From positions 124,001-188,000 of the forward strand of contig NZ_JAQZSM010000002.1 in assembly GCF_028745735.1 (NCBI RefSeq): DNA of 64,000 nt, read 5' to 3'. This document shows, piece after piece, positions 35,355 to 44,071 of this stretch. The first letter of the stretch is position 1; every line of letters starts with the position of its first letter. The notes under the pieces were generated by a model. The model was not told the DNA's origin. It was given only the letters and a program-made list of their open reading frames with translations, and did no database searches. The translations under genes and the position numbers were made by a program. This DNA comes from Roseinatronobacter alkalisoli (GTDB lineage: Bacteria > Pseudomonadota > Alphaproteobacteria > Rhodobacterales > Rhodobacteraceae).

Positions 35355-36839
35355 ATGGATAAGGGCCCAGGGGGGGATCGGCGCAGTGTCTTGCGTCTGC
35401 TGGTCGGAGGGGGTGCGTTGTGCGCGGTTCCGGCATGTGCCGAAGCGCCGGAGCGGTCCCTGCGCCCGCAACAACGCCCCGCACAACCTGCGGACAGAAT
35501 TGTGTCGCGTGCTGGGCTTGGCGGGGATCTGTCCTATGCGGTTATGGACATGGCCAGTGGCAACCTGCTGGAGGGGCGGGGCGGAAATACGCCCCTGCCC
35601 CCGGCGAGCGTGGCCAAAACCTTGACCGGGCTGTATGCGCTGGAAATACTGGGCGGGGCTTATCAGTTCCGCACGCGCCTGATGACGACCGGCACCGTTG
35701 CGGATGGCGTGTTGCGCGGCGATCTGGTGTTGGCGGGTGGGGGTGACCCGCTGCTGGACACCGATAATCTGGCCCGTATGGCCGCTGATTTGCGCAGTGC
35801 GGGTGTCCAGCGGATTGACGGGCGCTTCCATGTCTGGGGGGGGGCTTTGCCATTTGTCGAACAGATCGCGAATGATCAGGCGGTGCAGGCGGGGTATAAT
35901 GCCACTGTTTCGGGACTGAACCTGAACTTCAACCGGGTGCATTTCGGCTGGACACGCGCGGGCAGTGATTACACGGTCACCATGGACGGGCGATCTGACA
36001 GGCACCGGCCAGCGGTGCAGATGGCCCGTATGCAGGTCGCGAACCGCGCCAGCCCGCTTTATACCTATACCCGCGGGCAGTCGCAGGATGTGTGGACCGT
36101 TGCGCGCGGGGCATTGGGCAACAACGGGTCGCGCTGGTTGCCCGTGCGCCATCCCGAACTTTACGCAGGCGAGGTGTTTCGCGCCCTTGGTGCCGCGCAG
36201 GGCGTGACACTGCCCGCACCGCAGGTAACCCAGTCGCCGCCGGGCGGGCAGGTTCTGGCCGAACACCGGTCCAAGGTGCTGACCGAAGTGTTGCGCGACG
36301 CTTTGCGTTTTTCGACGAACATCACCGCGGAAGCGATTGGTCTGATGGCCAGCAGCGTGCAGGCGGGGACGTCGCCGCGCAGTCTGGCGGCCTCGGCGGG
36401 GCAGATGTCGGACTGGGCGCGGGCGCGCTATGGCATGTCCAGTGCCCGTCTGGTGGACCATTCCGGCCTTGGGGCCGCATCGCGCGTGTCGATGATTGAT
36501 CTGTGCAACATGTTCCGGCGGGCCGGACAGGAAGGGGTGCTGCGCGGGTTGCTGCGTGAACACCCGTTGCGTGACGGGAACGGCAATATCCTGTCAAACC
36601 CCGGCATCGATGTGCGCGCCAAGACAGGGACGCTTTATTTCGTATCAGCGCTTGGCGGTTATGTTGCGGCACCGGGCGGGCGGGATCTGGCATTCGCTAT
36701 GTGTTCGGCGGACCTGACACGGCGGTCCAGCGTGGCGGGCGGGCAGACGGACCGCCCTGATGGAACGGCCGCCTGGGCACGCAACGCGCGAAACATGCAG
36801 CAGGATTTGCTGTTCCGCTGGGCGCAGGCCCATTCCTGA
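35355..36839 (+). CDS. dacB: D-alanyl-D-alanine carboxypeptidase/endopeptidase, PBP4 (peptidase S13)
   Basis: Periplasmic penicillin-binding protein that trims or cleaves peptidoglycan cross-bridges. The 494 residues carry all three active-site motifs: SVAK (Ser85, Lys88, in PPASVAKTLTGL), STN in FSTNITAEAIGLM, and KTG in RAKTGTLYFVSALGG. A large inserted domain lies between the first two motifs, typical of S13. The N-terminus has twin arginines (GDRRSVLRLLVGGG), suggesting Tat export, and VPACAE could be a cleavage or lipobox site. The ATG at 35355 is chosen; AGGGAAAA precedes it. It converges on accC, with only 22 bp between the stops. Confidence 0.92.
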   Translation: MDKGPGGDRRSVLRLLVGGGALCAVPACAEAPERSLRPQQRPAQPADRIVSRAGLGGDLSYAVMDMASGNLLEGRGGNTPLPPASVAKTLTGLYALEILGGAYQFRTRLMTTGTVADGVLRGDLVLAGGGDPLLDTDNLARMAADLRSAGVQRIDGRFHVWGGALPFVEQIANDQAVQAGYNATVSGLNLNFNRVHFGWTRAGSDYTVTMDGRSDRHRPAVQMARMQVANRASPLYTYTRGQSQDVWTVARGALGNNGSRWLPVRHPELYAGEVFRALGAAQGVTLPAPQVTQSPPGGQVLAEHRSKVLTEVLRDALRFSTNITAEAIGLMASSVQAGTSPRSLAASAGQMSDWARARYGMSSARLVDHSGLGAASRVSMIDLCNMFRRAGQEGVLRGLLREHPLRDGNGNILSNPGIDVRAKTGTLYFVSALGGYVAAPGGRDLAFAMCSADLTRRSSVAGGQTDRPDGTAAWARNARNMQQDLLFRWAQAHS

Positions 36840-36861
36840 CGGAATGGCCTGCGTCTGCGGG

Positions 36862-38214
36862 TTATTTCGGGTCCAGCGTGCTTGCCAGAAATTTTTCCAG
36901 CCAATGGATGTTATACGCGCCCGTCAGCACGTCTTCCTGTTCCAGCAATGCGCGGAACAGCGGCACTGAACTGTCAACACCATCGATGATAAGTTCGCCC
37001 AAAGCACGGTTCAGCCGCGCCAGTGCTTCTGGCCGGTCACGGCCATGCACGATCAGTTTTGCAATCAGGCTGTCGTAATAGGGCGGGATTGAATAGCCCG
37101 AATAGAGCGCCGAATCCATCCGCACACCCAGCCCGCCGGGCGCATGATAGGTGTTCACCCGACCGGGACAGGGCGTGAAATTCGGCAGCTTTTCAGCATT
37201 GATGCGCACTTCGATCGCATGACCCAGAACCTTCAGGTCATCCTGCGAAAAGGACAAATCAGCCCCCGCAGCAACGCGAATCTGTTCGCGCACCAGGTCG
37301 ACACCGAAAATTGCCTCGGTCACCGGGTGTTCGACCTGCAGGCGGGTATTCATTTCGATGAAATAGAATTCATCATTTTCATACAGGAATTCAATTGTCC
37401 CTGCGCCGCGATATCCGATGCGGGCCACCGCTTCGGCGCAGGTCTGGCCGATACGGGCGCGGGTTTCGGCGTCAATGGCGGGGCTGGGGGCTTCTTCCAG
37501 AACCTTCTGGTGGCGGCGTTGCAGTGAACAGTCACGTTCGCCCAGATGCACGGCATTTCCCTTGCCATCGCCGAAAACCTGCACTTCGATATGGCGTGGG
37601 GTGCTCAGGTATTTTTCGATATAGACTTCGTCATTACCGAAAGCGGCCTTTGCTTCGGACCGGGCGGTGCGGAAAGCACTTTCCAGCTCTGATGCGTTGA
37701 GGGCCTGTTTCATGCCACGCCCGCCGCCGCCTGCCGTTGCCTTGATGATGACGGGATATCCGATTTCGGCTGCGACGGTCTTTGCAGTTTCAAAATCCTT
37801 CACACCGCCATCGGACCCCGGAACACAGGGCACACCAAGTGCCTTCATGGTTTCCTTGGCGGTGATCTTGTCGCCCATCATGCGGATATGTTCGGCAGAG
37901 GGGCCGATGAAGGTGATGTCGTGATCTTCGACCACCTGCACGAAAGCTGCGTTTTCCGACAGAAACCCATAGCCGGGGTGAATTGCTTCTGCGCCGGAAA
38001 TTTCACAGGCGGAAATGATGGCGGGCACAGACAGATAGCTTTGGCCGGATGGGGGTGGGCCGATGCAGATGGCTTCATCTGCCATGCGCACATGCATTGC
38101 ATCGGAATCCGCGGTGGAATGCACTGCAACGGATGCGATACCCATTTCACGACAGGCCCGGATGACGCGCAGCGCGATTTCACCGCGATTTGCAATGAGG
38201 ATCTTCTGAAACAT
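36862..38214 (-). CDS. accC: Acetyl-CoA carboxylase, biotin carboxylase subunit
   Basis: ATP-grasp enzyme that carboxylates the biotin on AccB, the first half-reaction of malonyl-CoA synthesis. The 450-residue chain shows [21 protein letters not shown], the glycine-rich ATP lid [35 protein letters not shown], the catalytic [14 protein letters not shown], and [11 protein letters not shown]. All are intact. The start at 38214 is 10 nt past the accB stop, so the two are cotranscribed and coupled. No aroQ lies upstream, unlike in many bacteria. Confidence 0.97.
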   Translation of the reverse strand: MFQKILIANRGEIALRVIRACREMGIASVAVHSTADSDAMHVRMADEAICIGPPPSGQSYLSVPAIISACEISGAEAIHPGYGFLSENAAFVQVVEDHDITFIGPSAEHIRMMGDKITAKETMKALGVPCVPGSDGGVKDFETAKTVAAEIGYPVIIKATAGGGGRGMKQALNASELESAFRTARSEAKAAFGNDEVYIEKYLSTPRHIEVQVFGDGKGNAVHLGERDCSLQRRHQKVLEEAPSPAIDAETRARIGQTCAEAVARIGYRGAGTIEFLYENDEFYFIEMNTRLQVEHPVTEAIFGVDLVREQIRVAAGADLSFSQDDLKVLGHAIEVRINAEKLPNFTPCPGRVNTYHAPGGLGVRMDSALYSGYSIPPYYDSLIAKLIVHGRDRPEALARLNRALGELIIDGVDSSVPLFRALLEQEDVLTGAYNIHWLEKFLASTLDPK

Positions 38215-38224
38215 CACATGTGCC

Positions 38225-38719
38225 TTATTCAATGATCATCAGCGGCGCGCCGAATTCGACCGGGCTGCCATCTGCGACCACGATGCGCTTGACGATACCT
38301 GCGCGCGGGGCGGGAATATGGTTCATGGTTTTCATCGCCTCGATGATCAGCAGCGTGTCGCCTTCGTTGACCTGATCACCGATATTGACGAAATTCGCGC
38401 TTCCGGGTTCGGGGGCCAGATAGGCGGTGCCGACCATCGGGCTGGTAACCGCGCCGGGTTGCTGGGCAGGGTCGGCGTTTGCGGGCGCTTCGGCTGCGGC
38501 GGGCGCTTGCGGCATGGCGGCAGGTGCGGCCATCTGCTGGTATTGCGGAGCAGGGGCGGCAACGAATTGCTGCGCCGTCATCTTGGAAACGCGCACATTC
38601 AGGCTGTCATTTTCGCCATATTCGCGCTTGACGCTGAGTTCGGACAATTCATTGTCGTTCAGAAGTTCCGCAAGGGCTTTGATAAAGGCGACATCGGCGT
38701 CATTGCGGGTCTGATTCAT
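38225..38719 (-). CDS. accB: Biotin carboxyl carrier protein of acetyl-CoA carboxylase
   Basis: Carries CO2 as carboxybiotin between AccC and the carboxyltransferase AccAD. The 164-residue protein has an N-terminal helical domain, an Ala/Pro/Gln linker (residues 52-90) and the biotinyl domain with the attachment motif EAMK (Lys130, in [14 protein letters not shown]). [23 protein letters not shown] is the characteristic thumb region. It is the first gene of accB-accC. The 203-bp region to the divergent HTH regulator has room for promoters of both. Confidence 0.96.
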   Translation of the reverse strand: MNQTRNDADVAFIKALAELLNDNELSELSVKREYGENDSLNVRVSKMTAQQFVAAPAPQYQQMAAPAAMPQAPAAAEAPANADPAQQPGAVTSPMVGTAYLAPEPGSANFVNIGDQVNEGDTLLIIEAMKTMNHIPAPRAGIVKRIVVADGSPVEFGAPLMIIE

Positions 38720-38884
38720 CTGGTCCTCGATATGCTGACATAGCTTACAAGGGCACTGCTGCGCCCCCTTATTCGGCCTGACTTATACGGGAGTGTTGCC
38801 CAAGTGTGAAGCGGGGTTTTCCCGATTGGTCGTGATAAGGGCGCAAGGCACGGGCGGATATTGCGCATTTTATGTTCACATCAC

Positions 38885-38922
38885 TGTAAAGTTTTGTAAA
38901 CTGCGCCAGCGGGGAGTGTAAA
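38885..38922 (+). promoter_or_regulatory. Three phased TGTAAA hexamers upstream of the HTH regulator
   Basis: TGTAAA occurs at 38885-38890, 38895-38900 and 38917-38922, start-to-start distances 10 and 22, close to one and two helical turns. The first two form AAAGTTTTGTAAA, which matches ten of thirteen positions of the corynebacterial RamB motif. The last copy touches the TTG start and overlaps the space after the GGGGAG Shine-Dalgarno. A likely autoregulatory site, by inference. Confidence 0.5.
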
Positions 38923-40251
38923 TTGTCGAAATCCAGTCTGACCGGAACTCGTATTCGTGCAAGGCGCAACCTGCGCGGGTTGCGCCAGTCCGATCTGGCG
39001 CAAATGGTGGGCGTATCACCGTCCTATATGAACCTTATCGAACACAACCGCCGCAAGGTCAGCGCACCCTTGTTGCAGGCGGTGGCGCAGGCACTTGGCG
39101 TGTCCGAGGACGCGCTGGTGCAGGATGGCGATATCCGCTTTGTCGAAGGGGCGCGCGCGGCGGCTTTGCGTACCGATGCAAATCTGGCTGATCTGGAGCG
39201 TGTGGATGAATTTGCAGGGCGGTTTCCGGGCTGGGCGAAAGTGCTGGCCGATACACAGGCGCGCGTGGAACGTCTGGAACGCGTGGTCGAGCATTTAAGC
39301 GACCGCATGACCCATGACCCATATCTGGGGGCCGCGCTGCATGAAATCATTTCTGCGGTAACATCTGTGCAGTCAACAGCCGCAATCCTTAACGACAGCG
39401 ACGATATTGCGCCGGAATGGCAAGCCCGTTTTCACGAAAACATCCTGAATGATTCCAAACGTCTGGCTGAAGGGGCTGTGGCGCTGGTCAATTACCTTGA
39501 TACGGCGGATGACACTGAAAGCGGTCTTGCTGCGCCCCAGGAAGAAGTTGAAGCATGGCTTGCGCGCATGGGGTTTCATTACCCCGCGCTTGAAACCATG
39601 CCGCTTGCGGATTTGTCGCGTCTGGTGGAAGGGCAGGTTGAACTGTCATCAGATGCATCCCGTGTACTGGCGTTGCAATGGCTGGTGCGGTTGCAGGAAG
39701 ATACGCGCGCGCTGCCGCTTGACCCGTTCGTTGATGCCATGATGGAACTTGGCGCTGCCCCTGATCAGTTGGCGCAGCATTTCGGGGTGCCCTTGCCGCA
39801 GGTGCTGCGGCGTCTGGCGATGCTGCCTGCTGATGATGATCGCCTGACGGCCCATGCCATGCCCGGTCTGGTGGTCTGCGACGGGTCCGGTACGTTGGTT
39901 CTGCGCCGCGCCGTTGACGGATTTCCGATGCCGCGCTTCGGGGGCGGGTGTCCGCTGTGGCCGCTTTATCAGGCGCTGCACTGCCCCGGACGGCCCCTGC
40001 GCGTTACGCTGCTTACCGATGGCCGGATGGGGCGGCGTTTCACGGCCTATGCGATCTGCGCGCCGGAGATGGCACCGGGTTTCGACATACCGCCTGTCAT
40101 GCAGTCCACGATGCTGGTTGTCCCCGACAGCGGCCCGACGAACCTGCCTGCGGGGCAGCAGCCATTGGTGGTCGGTGGCAGTTGCCGGACCTGCGCCCAA
40201 CAGGACTGTCCGGCACGGCGCGAGCCGTCCATTCTGGTGACATTCGCATAG
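38923..40251 (+). CDS. HTH (XRE) regulator with central DHp-like segment and C-terminal DUF2083-type cysteine tail
   Basis: A 442-residue DNA-binding protein. Residues 8-60 are an XRE helix-turn-helix (LRQSDLAQMVGVSPSYMNLIEHNRR). The C-terminal half resembles the short-chain acyl-CoA regulator (ScfR/RamB) domain DUF2083, including a late Cys motif (Cys421, Cys424, Cys429). The ImmA/IrrE HEXXH metalloprotease-like domain usual between them is absent. Instead residues 132-192 look like histidine-kinase DHp helices: LHEIISAVTSVQ keeps the His-Glu (His140), followed by a second helix with FHENILNDSKRLAEG. The start is TTG at 38923 with GGGGAG six bases before; no ATG is nearby. It leads a cluster with a response regulator and a transporter-linked kinase, 195 bp upstream of the former. 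Probably controls acetate/short-chain fatty acid genes. Confidence 0.85.
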   Translation: MSKSSLTGTRIRARRNLRGLRQSDLAQMVGVSPSYMNLIEHNRRKVSAPLLQAVAQALGVSEDALVQDGDIRFVEGARAAALRTDANLADLERVDEFAGRFPGWAKVLADTQARVERLERVVEHLSDRMTHDPYLGAALHEIISAVTSVQSTAAILNDSDDIAPEWQARFHENILNDSKRLAEGAVALVNYLDTADDTESGLAAPQEEVEAWLARMGFHYPALETMPLADLSRLVEGQVELSSDASRVLALQWLVRLQEDTRALPLDPFVDAMMELGAAPDQLAQHFGVPLPQVLRRLAMLPADDDRLTAHAMPGLVVCDGSGTLVLRRAVDGFPMPRFGGGCPLWPLYQALHCPGRPLRVTLLTDGRMGRRFTAYAICAPEMAPGFDIPPVMQSTMLVVPDSGPTNLPAGQQPLVVGGSCRTCAQQDCPARREPSILVTFA

Positions 40252-40446
40252 CTGGCGCAATATGGGACTTTGACAGACTGCGCGGAATGCTGGATAAAAC
40301 TCTCAGTCGGCACCGCAGAGGAGGGCATGCCGGACAGGATCGGCGCAACGGTAAATGCGGCGCGGCCCGGCACGCGACGGGGGATCAGGCGGCAGGATTG
40401 CGCAGCACCGCTGCAAAACCGCCGCCGATGATGGAGGGATACCGAA

Positions 40447-40815
40447 TTGGATAAGCGCGTTCTGGTTATAGAAGACGAACCCAATATTTCGGAAGCGATA
40501 CGCTTTATCCTGACGCGAGATGGCTGGCATGTGGATGTCACAGCCGACGGCGTCGCGGCGGTTGGCGCCTTACAGACCAATCCCCCTGACGTGCTGATAC
40601 TGGACCTTATGCTGCCGGGGTTCAGCGGGTTTGACATTCTGAAGACATTGCGCGCGAACCCGGCCACACAGGCGATGCCCGTTCTGATGCTGACCGCAAA
40701 AGGGCAGGCCGCTGACCGCGAAGAAGCAGAGCGGCTGGGGGTTACCCGGTTCATGACCAAGCCCTTTGCCAATGCAGAAGTGGTGGCAGCCGTTCAGGAA
40801 ATGACAGGGACATGA
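40447..40815 (+). CDS. Receiver-only response regulator
   Basis: A 122-residue single-domain CheY-like protein without an output domain. The acidic pocket is Glu9-Asp10-Glu11 (VIEDEPNISEA), the phospho-acceptor Asp53 lies in LILDLMLPGFSGFD, the switch Thr82 in LMLTAKGQ, and Lys104 in FMTKPFANAE. It would pass or receive phosphate rather than bind DNA. The start is TTG at 40447 with GGAGG nine bases before. The stop overlaps the next gene (ATGA), and the SSS-kinase follows. The 195 bp between the HTH gene and this one hold no convincing ORF. A phosphotransfer link to the HTH protein is suggested by context. Confidence 0.92.
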   Translation: MDKRVLVIEDEPNISEAIRFILTRDGWHVDVTADGVAAVGALQTNPPDVLILDLMLPGFSGFDILKTLRANPATQAMPVLMLTAKGQAADREEAERLGVTRFMTKPFANAEVVAAVQEMTGT

Positions 40816-41144
40816 AACTGCCATCCCGCAATACGCAATTTCTGGCCCGCGACAGTTACCGCATGCGCCGGTTGATGGATGCCGCGCGCATTTTGCCGGT
40901 TCTGGGACTGATCTTGCTGGTACTGCCGTTGATGCGGCTGGATTCCGGGGCAGAAAGCCCGCCCACCGCAGCAGAAGCGGTGTATCTGTTTCTGGTGTGG
41001 ATCGGGTTGATATTGGCGGCGTTTGTCATGTCCCTCTGGTTGCGGCGTAGTCTGGGCCCGCCGCGTCCGCTGGTTACGCCGGTTTCCGGGCGTCAGGGCA
41101 TGGCAGCGCCCAGTATGCCCCCTGTCGCGCCCAAGGACGACTAA
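40812..41144 (+). CDS. Small two-helix membrane protein in the sensor-kinase operon
   Basis: A 110-residue inner-membrane protein. There is a basic N-terminus (RDSYRMRRLMDAARI), helix 1 (LPVLGLILLVLPLMRL), a short periplasmic loop (DSGAESPPTAAEA), helix 2 (VYLFLVWIGLILAAFVMSLWL) and a basic/proline-rich tail. I recognise no named family. It resembles small accessory subunits of sodium:solute symporters (DUF485/DUF4212-like) in size and topology, but the match is not diagnostic. It starts inside the response-regulator stop codon and ends two bases before the kinase ATG, so it is made in step with both. A role as partner of the symporter half of the kinase is an inference. Confidence 0.75.
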   Translation: MKLPSRNTQFLARDSYRMRRLMDAARILPVLGLILLVLPLMRLDSGAESPPTAAEAVYLFLVWIGLILAAFVMSLWLRRSLGPPRPLVTPVSGRQGMAAPSMPPVAPKDD

Positions 41145-41146
41145 GG

Positions 41147-43882
41147 ATGTCGTTCAATCTGCTTGTCCTGACCTGCATCGCTTATGTGATATTGCTGTTC
41201 TTCGTGGCATCCGCGGCCGAACGCAGTGCGCAGCAGGGGCGGGCGAAATGGCTGCGTTCGCCACTGGTCTATACATTGTCGCTGTCGGTCTATTGCACGG
41301 CCTGGACCTTTTACGGCGCGGTTGGGTATGCCGCGCGTTCCGGTCTGGAATTCATGACCATCTATCTGGGGCCGACGCTGGTTTTCGTGGGCTGGTGGGT
41401 GTTGCTGCGCAAACTTGTCCGCATTGGACGGGAACATCGTGTCACGTCCATTGCGGACCTGATTTCGGCGCGCTATGGCAAATCGAACCTGCTGGGCGTG
41501 ATAGTCACACTGCTATGCGTGGCGGCGGGAACGCCTTATATTGCGCTTCAGCTGCAGTCCATTGCGCTTTCATTCACGGTTTTCGTTTCAGATCCCGGAC
41601 GGGTGCCGCTGGCTGCGGACAAGAACATTATTGCCTTCTGGGTGGCGGCGGGTCTGACCTTTTTTACCATCGCATTCGGCACCCGCAATCTGGACGCGAA
41701 TGAACAGCATCACGGTGTGGTCACGGCCATCGCAGTAGAAGCGGTCGTCAAGCTGATCGCGCTGATTGCGGTGGGCATTTTCGTCGTGTGGTTTGTGGCA
41801 AGCGGGCCAAGCGACATTCTGGCCCGGATCGACGCGCAGGCCCTGCCGGAATGGACCATTCAGCCGGGGCGCTGGACCGGCCTTATTCTGTTGTCGGCCA
41901 TTGCGATCATTTGTCTGCCGCGCATGTTTCAGGTGACTGTTGTCGAAAATATCGATGACAAGCATCTTGCCACGGCCAGCTGGGCTTTTCCGCTGTATCT
42001 GTTCCTGATTTCGCTGTTTGTCCTACCCATTGCCGTTATCGGTATGGAACTGATGCCGGAAGGCGCCAATCCAGACATGTTCGTTCTGACACTGCCCTTG
42101 CATCTGGGGCAGGACGGGTTGGCGCTGCTGTCTTTTCTCGGGGGGTTTTCGGCGGCAACATCCATGGTGATTGTGGCGTCGCTGGCATTGGCGACAATGG
42201 TGTCCAATCATATTGTGGTGCCGCTCTGGCTGAAACTGCGCGCGGCGCGGAACCTTGACAGCGGCAATATGCGCCTGCTGGTTCTGAGTGTGCGGCGCTT
42301 GTCGATCAGTCTGATCCTGGCGCTGGGCTATATCTATTACATCATTTCCGGCGGGTCAGAGGCCCTGGCAGCCATTGGTCTTGTGGCCTTTGTGGGCGTA
42401 GCGCAGGCATTGCCCGCGCTGATGGGTGCATTGTTCTGGCGCGGGGCCAGTCGCAATGGCGCGGCGCTTGGACTAAGTATCGGCGCGTGTCTGTGGTTCT
42501 ATTCGCTGTTTCTGCCCAGTTTCGGCCCCGATGTCATGATATCGGCGCAGGTTCTGGAACACGGGCTTTGGGGGCAGTCATGGTTGCGGCCCTACAGTCT
42601 GTTTGGCCTGACGACGCTGGACCCGTTATTGCATGCGCTGTTCTGGTCGCTGTTGCTGAACACGCTTGCGTTCTGTCTTGGTTCGCTACTCAGCTTTCCC
42701 AGCCCGATCGAACGGGTGCAAGGCGCGCTGTTCGTGAATATCTTTGACCGGCCCGGCCCCACGCGAAGCTGGACAAACCCTGTCGCCCAGGCCGAAGATC
42801 TGTTGCCCATGGCGCAGCGCATTCTTGGTGCCAGCGAAGGGCAGGCATTTTTCCGCGCGCAGGCCGAATTGCAGGGAAAATCCGGTTTTCTGCCTGATAT
42901 CACACCGGAATTCCTGCAGGGGCTGGAACTGAAAATGTCCGGCTCGGTCGGGGCCGCTACGGCGCATGCGATGATTTCGCAGACTGTCGGCACCGCCGTT
43001 GTCTCAGTCGAGGATCTGATGGCGGTGGCGTCGGAAACCGCGCAGATCATTGAATATTCCAGCCAGCTTGAAGCCAAGTCCGAAGAACTGACCCGCACCG
43101 CCCGCAAGCTGCGTGATGCCAATGAAAAACTGCGCACCCTGTCGGACCAGAAGGATGCCTTCCTCAGTCAGATCAGTCATGAATTGCGCACGCCCATGAC
43201 ATCGATCCGGGCATTTTCCGAAATCATGATGGATGCGGGTGACATGAGCGTGCAGGAGCAGGCACATTTCGCCCGTATCATTCATGACGAATCCATCCGC
43301 CTGACACGGTTGCTTGATGATCTGCTGGACCTGAGTGTGCTGGAACACGGGCAGGTGTCGCTGGATATCCGCGCGGTCAACCTGCGCGACCTGATCGACA
43401 AGGCCATTTCTGCGTCGAAATCCGTGCAGGCCCAGCGTAATTTCCGCATTCTGCGTAGCCGTGACCCGGAAGACGTGGAAATTGTGACGGATTCCGGCCG
43501 CCTGACGCAGGTTTTCATCAATATCCTGTCGAATGCGCGCAAGTATTGTGACGCGACGGATCCGCAGATGAAGATCATCGTGCGCCAGCGCAAAACCATG
43601 CTGGAAGTGGATTTCATTGATAACGGTTCGGGTATTCCGCGCGACAAGCAGGCGCTGATATTCGAAAAATTCTCGCGACTGACAGATTCGCTTCAGGCGG
43701 GCGGAGCGGGGCTTGGACTGGCCATCTGCCGCGAAATCATGAACAATCTTGGCGGTGATATCGACTATGTGCCGGGGCAGGGTGGGGCCGCATTCCGGGT
43801 CAGCCTGCCACTGGTTCTGGAACGCAAACCGATGGCGGCACAGCCGCCTGCGGCCCTGGCCCGTGCAGAAGATGCGGATTAG
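41147..43882 (+). CDS. Sodium:solute symporter-linked sensor histidine kinase (SSS-STAC-HisKA-HATPase)
   Basis: A 911-residue membrane kinase of the CbrA type. Residues 1 to about 530 are a sodium:solute symporter domain with some 13 helices (TAWTFYGAVGYAARSGLEFM; VTSIADLISARYGKS; FSAATSMVIVASLALATM). Residues about 550-625 match the STAC linker (LLPMAQRILGASEGQAFF). A coiled coil follows (EAKSEELTRTARKLRDANEKL), then HisKA with phospho-acceptor His678 (SHELRTPMTSI), N-box ILSNARKYC, G1 DNGSGIP, F-box FEKFSR and G2 GGAGLGLAIC. No PAS domain is visible. It is probably a transporter-like sensor of a small carboxylate or amino acid. It is the last gene of the cassette, followed by 189 bp and the convergent pepN. 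Confidence 0.93.
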   Translation: MSFNLLVLTCIAYVILLFFVASAAERSAQQGRAKWLRSPLVYTLSLSVYCTAWTFYGAVGYAARSGLEFMTIYLGPTLVFVGWWVLLRKLVRIGREHRVTSIADLISARYGKSNLLGVIVTLLCVAAGTPYIALQLQSIALSFTVFVSDPGRVPLAADKNIIAFWVAAGLTFFTIAFGTRNLDANEQHHGVVTAIAVEAVVKLIALIAVGIFVVWFVASGPSDILARIDAQALPEWTIQPGRWTGLILLSAIAIICLPRMFQVTVVENIDDKHLATASWAFPLYLFLISLFVLPIAVIGMELMPEGANPDMFVLTLPLHLGQDGLALLSFLGGFSAATSMVIVASLALATMVSNHIVVPLWLKLRAARNLDSGNMRLLVLSVRRLSISLILALGYIYYIISGGSEALAAIGLVAFVGVAQALPALMGALFWRGASRNGAALGLSIGACLWFYSLFLPSFGPDVMISAQVLEHGLWGQSWLRPYSLFGLTTLDPLLHALFWSLLLNTLAFCLGSLLSFPSPIERVQGALFVNIFDRPGPTRSWTNPVAQAEDLLPMAQRILGASEGQAFFRAQAELQGKSGFLPDITPEFLQGLELKMSGSVGAATAHAMISQTVGTAVVSVEDLMAVASETAQIIEYSSQLEAKSEELTRTARKLRDANEKLRTLSDQKDAFLSQISHELRTPMTSIRAFSEIMMDAGDMSVQEQAHFARIIHDESIRLTRLLDDLLDLSVLEHGQVSLDIRAVNLRDLIDKAISASKSVQAQRNFRILRSRDPEDVEIVTDSGRLTQVFINILSNARKYCDATDPQMKIIVRQRKTMLEVDFIDNGSGIPRDKQALIFEKFSRLTDSLQAGGAGLGLAICREIMNNLGGDIDYVPGQGGAAFRVSLPLVLERKPMAAQPPAALARAEDAD

Positions 43883-44071
43883 GGCATACGCAGATCAGGT
43901 CGGACCATTGCGCGTCGGTGCTGGTTCCGACCAGTTGCGTGTGTTGGGCCACCTGCGGCCTTGATTTCGTGCCTTTGGGCGCCCCCTTCAGGCTGAAATC
44001 GACCAGCCTGCCGGTCCATCCGACATGACAATGCTATCCGCAGGCGGCGCATCATGTGTTGTCTACAAAAT

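Noticed and set aside
40252-40446. Small ORF between the HTH gene and the response regulator
   Set aside because: The only frame (starting near 40288) is Arg/Gly/His-rich and runs into the regulator start without a ribosome site; read as untranslated spacer.
43883-44071. Minus-strand frame in the kinase-pepN gap giving a protein-like stretch
   Set aside because: No start codon or family match in a 189-bp spacer between convergent genes. It might be a gene remnant but cannot be supported.
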